Shown here: one piece after another, positions 58,001-64,000 of the stretch
Layout of the letters: the number at the start of each line of letters is the position of its first letter
Position numbering within the stretch: position 1 is the first letter of the stretch
DNA from: Fremontodendron californicum
Lineage: Eukaryota > Streptophyta > Magnoliopsida > Malvales > Malvaceae
Assembly (NCBI GenBank): GCA_030761205.1
Contig: JAULJL010000025.1
Span: forward strand, 7,321,501-7,385,500
Direction of reading: 5' to 3'
DNA: 64,000 nucleotides
Made by a program: the position numbers and the translations under genes
The notes under the pieces: model-generated
Databases searched by the model: none
The model's input: the letters and a program-made list of their open reading frames with translations, nothing else
Told to the model about the DNA's origin: nothing

Positions 58001-59577
58001 TTCTGATGAAGTTCTTGATTCCAGTTTTTGTCTTCCAATTGGAAAAGCTAAGGTAATGTTATGATGCCCCTGAAATTTTACTCAAAAGACTGTTATTATT
58101 ACTATTATTGATGCTTCTGCAGCCAGTGATTCTGTTGTAACTCATATCTCATGAAGCTGCATATTAGTAGCATTTAAATTTACGTTTTAACTGTCTACTT
58201 TAACAGATAGAGAGAGAAGGAAAGGATATGACTATTACAGCTTTTTCAAAAATGGTGGGCCATGCTCTTAAGGTATGTTCTTTTATGCAATATCTGTTCC
58301 GATATGCCGCTGCCTAATTATCATTTGAGCTATATTGTAAAATACAATTGCACAAGATTCTACAGATGAGAGAGAAAGGAATGATCTAAAGTAGAACTTA
58401 TGTGAAAAAAGATTGATTTTATAATTAATGGCTACGGCCAGTGCCAAGTAGTTTTAACTTGATACCTGATGGTTTTCATTGCTGATAGTGACTTAGGAGG
58501 ATACTTCATTTGTCTTGTGTTCTGCAGGCTCCTGTGTTTAGTTAGACTATCTTTTAATCTGTGGGCTCAAGAACTGCCTAAGATATGGTGTGGCTTAGGT
58601 CCTTCTGACTGAAGGAGTTAAACATGAGAGCGAATGTTAATATTAGAGCTTAGTGCACTTGTTAATGAGACATGCAGTTTCGTATTGGGGTGCTTAGTTC
58701 TCTTTTATGGATTTCTTTCTTTTTACCTCGTTTGTAATTTCCTGAAATTTAATTATATAGTACTAATATGTTGGTTTGTGGAGTTATCAACTAAGAGACT
58801 ATTTGTTGTTCAGGCAGCTGAGATACTTGAAAAGGATGGAATTGATGCTGAGGTAGTTAATAACACAAAGAAATGCAAGTCCTTACAAGTTGATTTGGTC
58901 ATTCTGCTAAGAAGTGCGATGACTGATATTTGTTAAATACAGGTTATAAATTTGCGTTCTATTAGGCCGCTAGATAGATCCACAATTAATGCCTCAGTCA
59001 GGAAAACCAACAGATTAATAACAGTTGAAGAAGCATTTCCACAGCATGGTGTTGGTGCTGAAATCTGGTTTGAGTTCTTTTCTCTTTAATCATTTAGATT
59101 CTGCGTACCAAATGTTCTAGCACCTTCTATAATTACACAGTATACTTCTTTCACAGTGCATCTGTTGTGGAGGAGAGTTTTGCTTATCTTGATGCACCGG
59201 TTGAGAGAATTGCTGGAGCTGATGTTCCCATGCCATATGCAGCAAATCTTGAGAGATTGGCTGTGCCACAGGTGATTCCATTTCTCCCTAATCCCTATGC
59301 TTCTATTTTGACTAGTTATACAAGCTTCTGGTGAAGTGAGGCATCTGACAACTGGCGTCCTCCTTTAATCCACACCCCCTTCTCCCGCTCTTCTTCCTAA
59401 CCAACCTTTTGTCAAACCAGCTAGTTTGATGGCTGCACGGATGTTATATTTGTACGATTATCATCAGATGGACTATAAGTTAATTTTCTTCATTTATGAA
59501 TTCTGAAGGTTGAAGATATTGTCCGTGCTGCTAAGAGAGCATGCTACAGGTCTGTACCATTGGCTGCTGCTGCATAA
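55038..59577 (+). CDS. PDH2: Mitochondrial pyruvate dehydrogenase E1 component, beta subunit
   Basis: Fourteen coding exons join into 367 residues: 55038-55061, 55179-55253, 55648-55728, 55839-55865, 55977-56039, 56208-56294, 57391-57516, 57733-57866, 57980-58052, 58207-58272, 58814-58852, 58943-59067, 59157-59271 and 59509-59577. With E1-alpha it decarboxylates pyruvate using thiamine diphosphate in the mitochondrial matrix. Residues 1-32 are Arg/Ser-rich (SLKKIRPAGSVLRSYSSAAK), as expected for a presequence. The pyrimidine-binding domain holds GEEVGEYQGAY with the cofactor-contacting Glu (about 58-68), EFMTFNFSMQAIDHIINSAA and FRGPNGAAAGVGAQHSQ. The transketolase C-terminal domain has RSIRPLD and GADVPMPYA. 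All introns have GT-AG ends except the seventh (57517-57732), which starts GC. Length and ends match plant PDH E1-beta (MAB1 in Arabidopsis). The frame is fully intact. Confidence 0.95.
55459..55475. repeat. (CA)n microsatellite in PDH intron 2
   Basis: About eight CA units within the intron between the second and third coding exons. Confidence 0.85.
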
Positions 59578-60694
59578 TTGAACCAATCCAGGCAGGAAAC
59601 TTTTCCTAATACAGGCTAGTGTCAATACTGACCATTTGCATCATCCTTTTTTGAATTTCTGTTGCTGAGTTGTAGTGTTTTTTAACTTTTTTTTATCTTG
59701 CCTTGCCTTGGCCCTGTTTATTTATTGTCAATTCCTAACATAACCAATGAATTTTTGATACGATTTTTTGCCTTCCAACACAACACTTTTGGGGAGGAGG
59801 TGCTTCATTTAATAAACGGGAGATTGTTAGAAATGACTGAAAATTGTGACTTTATTCGTCATGTGAACAAAAATGTTCAACCCTCGGAAACCAAGATTTA
59901 TGTTTTCTCTTATTTGGTGCACACCCTCTGGAAAGGATCTGCTACTATTTCTGAGCTTTTGTGTTTCAATCTTATTTTTTGTTCAGTTTAGTGATTTTTG
60001 AATGCGCTGATTCGATGTTTGTCAATAACTACCAAGTAGTATTGTCAGAACTTGGAACCACATTGTAGGAGAAAGTTACCATTTAGCCAGGTGAGGGTTG
60101 AAAATCCACTCTCGTCTGACCTTCCACCGTCAGCTGTAACGTAAATTTTTTATTGCAGTTCTTAGTTGAAGAAAAGATCATTTTTAATTTTATCATCTTT
60201 CAAATGCTAAAGAAATATGTGGAAAGGCTCTAATTCAAATACCAAAGAAATACTTGAAAAGGCTCAAGTCTCGTTGAGTGTTGTAGGTAGGGGTATAAAT
60301 AATTTGGTTAAAATAGATGGAAATCAAATTAATTTTAGTTAATCAGTTGGTTAATCAAATTTTCTGTTGGTTGTCAGTATAAATTTTTTAAAAATTTTGA
60401 TTGTCGGTTTGAAATTAAAAAAATAAATGAATAAATCGTAATATATAAAAAAATATTATATTTTTAATATTTGTTAGATATTTTAAGTTTTATTTTGTTG
60501 AAGTTTTTTACTTATTATGAATGTATTTCTTTTATTATTATGTTTGACATTTGAATATTTATTGGATGATTATGATTATATGAATAAGGAATTTAATATT
60601 TTAAAATGTATTTTTAATTTATTTATGGTAAAACAATTGAAATTTGATTGATTCGGTTAATCAGTCGAATTAATTGAAATATTTTCGATGTATA
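59578..60694. other. 3' flank of the PDH gene
   Basis: The 3' UTR should occupy the first few hundred bases. The 97-codon open frame at 59698-59991 has no recognised domain. From about 60290, AATTTGGTTAA/GGTTAATCAG-type words occur in direct and inverted form, perhaps a decayed small transposon. Confidence 0.45.
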
Positions 60695-62450
60695 CACTAC
60701 AAGAGAAAGAGTCAATTCCGACAGAATTTTTTGTTGAAAAAGACAGTAATTTCGTCGGAAATGCTAAAGTCACTGATACTTATCCGTCAGAAATATAAAA
60801 AAAATCTGTCGAAAATACTTTGCATTTTCGAAAGAATTTTTTGTCGAGAAAGTCCGTAGGAAAAGATATTTTCGACAAATTTAAAGCATTTTCGACTGAA
60901 TTTTTTGTAGTAAATTACTTTTTAATAATTTATTTTTAAAAAAAAAATTATTTTTGAAATAAATTCATCGAAAATAGATTATTTCCAAGGGAATTTCGTC
61001 GGTATTGTTCTTTATTACCAACGAAATTTCTTCAATAATTCAATTAAATTTGTCGAAAATAAATTTTTTTAGTTTTCCCAATTTCTAATTTTGAATTTTT
61101 TAAAAATCTAATTTTATTTTTTTAGACTATTAACTTATAAATTACAACATTTTGTAATATAAAAATTTAATACGATTTAAATAAATAAATAAAAGTCACC
61201 ATAATTAAATAAAATTTCATAAATAATTAAAAAATATAGTAATATTTGAATAACAAAATATTAAAAATTGTTTTAGAATATATTGTCCAGAATGAAATCA
61301 AGTCTCAGATCGCCATCGGATCCACCTCCATAACTACAACCACTACCTACTGCACAAAAAATTACAACTCCACCACGTGATTGCACCAAAAGTTCGAACA
61401 TTTGCCTCAGCCAAGCAAGAAATCTTTCATTTCCTTGACCTCGTTTTGTAAGTGATCAAAATTTTGCTACAAGCATCGCATTACCTCGGACTCAACTACT
61501 GCAGTGGAAGGACCACATGCAGAGTAGCTGCTTACTTCTGAACAAGAGTTGGCAGAGAAGAAAATATTTCGAGTATGTGGTCTTGTTCCAAACCCATAAA
61601 ATATGAGTCAGAGTAGACTGAATGCCCCTAATAACTTGAGACCATGCTTGATGATCAAACTTCGGATATGTAGAGGAATCGTCACCAAACCTTTACTACA
61701 AAGAAGCATTATAGCTTTTCTACAATTTTAAACATTAAAATGTAGTTAATTGAATACATTATAATCGACATATAAACTATTCAGTTATAGGAAACATATT
61801 GTATACATAATTAAGTAATGTAAAAAAAATATTATAAATATAAATTTATATGGTTAAAGACTTATGCTAACAGCTTTGGACTTATTGTCCACGTAATCAT
61901 CGTTCCCCTGCACGTTTATGGATGCAATCAAATACTTCTCTGAAGGTAGCTTGATGCTGCATCTTTTGTCCCTACATTCAATTAAATTCCATAACACTGT
62001 TATTTGTATAAAATAATTAATGAAATATAACTTAATATAAAACTTTTCAATATATAAATTATGTCGGAAATAAAAAAGTTCTTACCATCCGGTGTGCATG
62101 AAGTAGAAAAAGAGTTGATCCTCCTGTGTACTTCGTAATACTTTCTTCTTTTTTCGTGTTCTAATTAACTCTGGTCTATTCGAACTTTCTTTTCCAAGCC
62201 TCAATACTCCATACGCTATCAATAAGTTCATCTCAAACATCAACAACTATCCAATCACATTTGTATCATTTGCATTCTTCTATTTCATTAGTCTCAAATA
62301 CGGTCATAGCATTTTTCCTATCAGTTCCTAACATGTCCTTCTCGGTCCAGGAATACAAGTGTAGATACAAATTTAAATATTTATTTTCATAGACTTGTAT
62401 TCGAATTTTTCTCTAAGAACCCATGGATTAAGGATATTTAATTAATTGTT
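60695..62450 (-). mobile_element. CACTA (En/Spm) element, partial
   Basis: One end is CACTACAAGAGAAAGAGTC at 60695, followed by subterminal GTCGGAAAT/TTTCGTCGG words to about 61060. Minus-strand transposase-like remnants follow. No inverted TAGTG end was identified to the right, so the right boundary is a guess. The terminus is almost the same as that of the small element at 28450, so the two belong to related families. Confidence 0.65.
61290..61985 (-). pseudogene. Remnant of a Ptta/En/Spm-type CACTA protein
   Basis: On the minus strand 61985-61860 reads QKMQHQATFREVFDCIHKRA and then, one frame over, DDYVDNKSKAVSI. This pattern of His/Lys-containing loop then a (F/Y)VD(E/N)KSK motif is characteristic of the plant Ptta/En/Spm protein family. 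Further left, HQAWSQVIRGIQSTLTHILW (about 61645-61580) and EMKDFLAWLRQMFE (about 61430-61390) look like following exons or segments. Frameshifts and stops break it throughout. Confidence 0.5.
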
Positions 62451-63242
62451 GATTATATTATCATATGTAATTTATAACATATCATATATAGATTATGAAT
62501 GTCACTATGCACCATAATACATGTTTAACATTTTTTGTTGATATTCAAAAATATTGTTTAGAAATTAAATCATTTTAAATAATATTTTATTTCACTTAAA
62601 AATAATATTAGGGAGTATTTAATTAACAATATGATATTAATCAAGAAAAATGTTAAAGAAAAATCGTAAGTTAAAATATTGAGTGAAAGAGAAAAATATT
62701 CAAGATAATAATTTTATGGGCTTCATTGTTGGTCCATAAATTTATATGTATACCTCGATTTCAAAACATGTGATACTCTCTTCGAATGATATATGTATTA
62801 GATAATTTATTTGATTGGATTTACTTAGGATAAAAATTTAAATAAATTTTTGTAAATATTGATCACCCATACAGTGATTGCCCTTTGGAGAAAATATTAG
62901 AATTTGAAACAATGGTTAATACACTCAACAAAAATTTGTTATTAACCTGCAGTATGAAGCTCTGTTAACAAAATTTAGGCCCGAAAAGACGATGATAATT
63001 ATTTATCAAGGTAACTTGTAAATAAATAATTCAATAACGAATTGAATCTAGTATTTTTAGGCATGATTTTTCCTACGGCTAGCTACTAAAACGGATAATG
63101 AATTATCGTTGCATTGATTAAAATGCCTTTATTTGGTTTTTGGCATTTATTAGTAATTAATTATGAATTTAAAATCAATTATCTTATGCATGTTAAATTT
63201 AATTTTAGAAAATGTCTACATTTAACTCACTATCAGTTATAC
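62451..63242. other. AT-rich intergenic DNA
   Basis: No gene or clear repeat structure is seen. Confidence 0.45.
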
Positions 63243-63245
63243 TAA

Positions 63246-63634
63246 GGCCTCGTTTAGCATTGCTTTTGGCACAGTTTTTGAGGTCAAAAGCTGCTTTTCA
63301 CCGCAAACGCAATGCTAAATAGATAAAAAAAAATTGGCTTATGCTGTTGAAATCATGGTTTGAAAAGCCAAACCGAAAAGCCAAAAAATATAGCTTTTGG
63401 GCTTTAAAAGCTGGCTTTTGGATAAAATGACTTTATTATCCTCACATCTCTACACTTTTATTATTTTAAACATATCTTTTTTTGACATTTCAATTTCCTA
63501 AAACACTTTTTCACAGCAATACTAAACACTTAAAAAATTTTAAATCACACTTTTTTATCACACTTTATAAACACACTTTTTCCAACTCAAGCTTTTTCCA
63601 ACCCAAGCTTTTTCCAACAACGCTAAACTAGGCC
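63246..63634. mobile_element. Tourist-like MITE (PIF/Harbinger) with TAA duplication
   Basis: The ends GGCCTCGTTTAGCATTG and, read inverted from the right, GGCCTAGTTTAGCGTTG match at 15 of 17 positions. The trinucleotide TAA flanks both sides (63243-63245 and 63635-63637), the expected target site of PIF/Harbinger elements. Internal AAAAGCTTGGGTTGGAAAA-type words recur on the right side. It is 389 bases long and non-coding. Confidence 0.8.
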
Positions 63635-63721
63635 TAAATCAAAACAAACCTACTGGCAAGAACTTTGTATAGTTCTCATTGTTGAGGATTACAAGTTCTA
63701 CTTAACCCAGTCCAATCTTGA

Positions 63722-64000
63722 CAGCCCTTGAATCTGATGCGCATAGGAACCAGAGGAGGCTGTATCATAAATGACGGAAAGCCAATGAAATGGTCAAATG
63801 CTATATACTACCTTAGTATCCAATGTTCTCCAGACACAATACTCTCAACTATGGAGACAACTGCTAAGATCATGCTGGATTCAAACAAATCTGGGAAAAA
63901 CACTCGATTAGCAAGGCAGGCTGCGTTAGGGTGTATCTATAATATCAAGATGGGGAGGACTCTAGAGTTCGAAACCATGTGCTTAAAATGGTTGACTTCT
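63722..64000 (+). other. Open frame running off the right edge, unidentified
   Basis: After a stop at 63719-63721 the frame stays open for 93 codons to the end of the window. It contains MRIGTRGGCIINDGKPMKW and, further on, TRLARQAALGCIYNIKMGRT. Composition is more coding-like than the surrounding sequence. I do not recognise the protein. It could be a retroelement piece or an exon of a gene beyond the window. Confidence 0.35.

Noticed and set aside
59698..59991. 97-codon gene downstream of PDH
   Set aside because: No recognisable domain, and it lies in the expected 3' UTR and flank. It could not be supported.
1..64000. tRNA and rRNA genes
   Set aside because: I saw no convincing tRNA box A/B pair or rRNA sequence. 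The tRNA-like words found are retrotransposon primer sites.

Overview
This window is a stretch of a flowering-plant nuclear genome, most likely a eudicot. The evidence is spliced GT-AG genes, a NAC transcription factor of the NAC083/VNI2 type, a mitochondrial pyruvate dehydrogenase E1-beta gene, AT-rich intergenic DNA, and dense Copia, Gypsy, LINE, CACTA and MITE material. I cannot name the species. Only three host genes can be supported: a three-exon NAC gene (718-2006, +), a two-exon gene for a 69-residue protein of unknown function with a 3.6-kb intron (15306-19143, -), and a 14-coding-exon PDH E1-beta gene (55038-59577, +). All exon boundaries were read from the sequence by reading frame and splice sites.

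Layout: 1-2500 holds the NAC gene and its flanks. 2500-7170 is AT-rich, with two palindromic MITE structures and several microsatellites. 8103-14662 is a complete but dead Copia element on the minus strand, with 287-bp LTRs and the 5-bp target duplication GTTGT. It carries a scrambled, inverted 1.4-kb piece of its own family in the protease/integrase interval and a tandem duplication inside reverse transcriptase. 15306-19143 is the small gene, with transposons in its intron. 19300-22310 holds a LINE-like tail, small MITEs and a 1.9-kb foldback element with internal tandem repeats.

22963-52977 is dominated by one family of very large LTRs (3.6 to 5.2 kb, beginning TGTCGCAA and ending GTGTCTACA), present here as two solo LTRs with different target duplications and one 5'-truncated copy. 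The second solo LTR sits inside an older Gypsy element (gag at 32246-33346) and was itself entered by a younger 9.5-kb Gypsy element (33671-43180, minus strand, target duplication ATCGG, LTRs nearly identical). The nest is therefore three levels deep.

The most interesting object is that youngest element. It has an intact gag-protease reading frame of about 924-955 residues. The reverse transcriptase, RNase H and integrase core are gone, and the frame runs straight into the integrase C-terminus. Between gag and the 3' LTR, in sense orientation, it carries two extra coding segments: a 178-residue ORF with a Cys cluster that I do not recognise, and an intronless, frameshifted copy of a LOG-type cytokinin riboside 5'-monophosphate phosphoribohydrolase. 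This looks like a gag-only retrotransposon that has carried off host-gene sequence.

53000-64000 contains the PDH gene, a CACTA fragment with a Ptta/En/Spm-like remnant, a Tourist-like MITE with a TAA target duplication, and an unidentified open frame running off the right edge.
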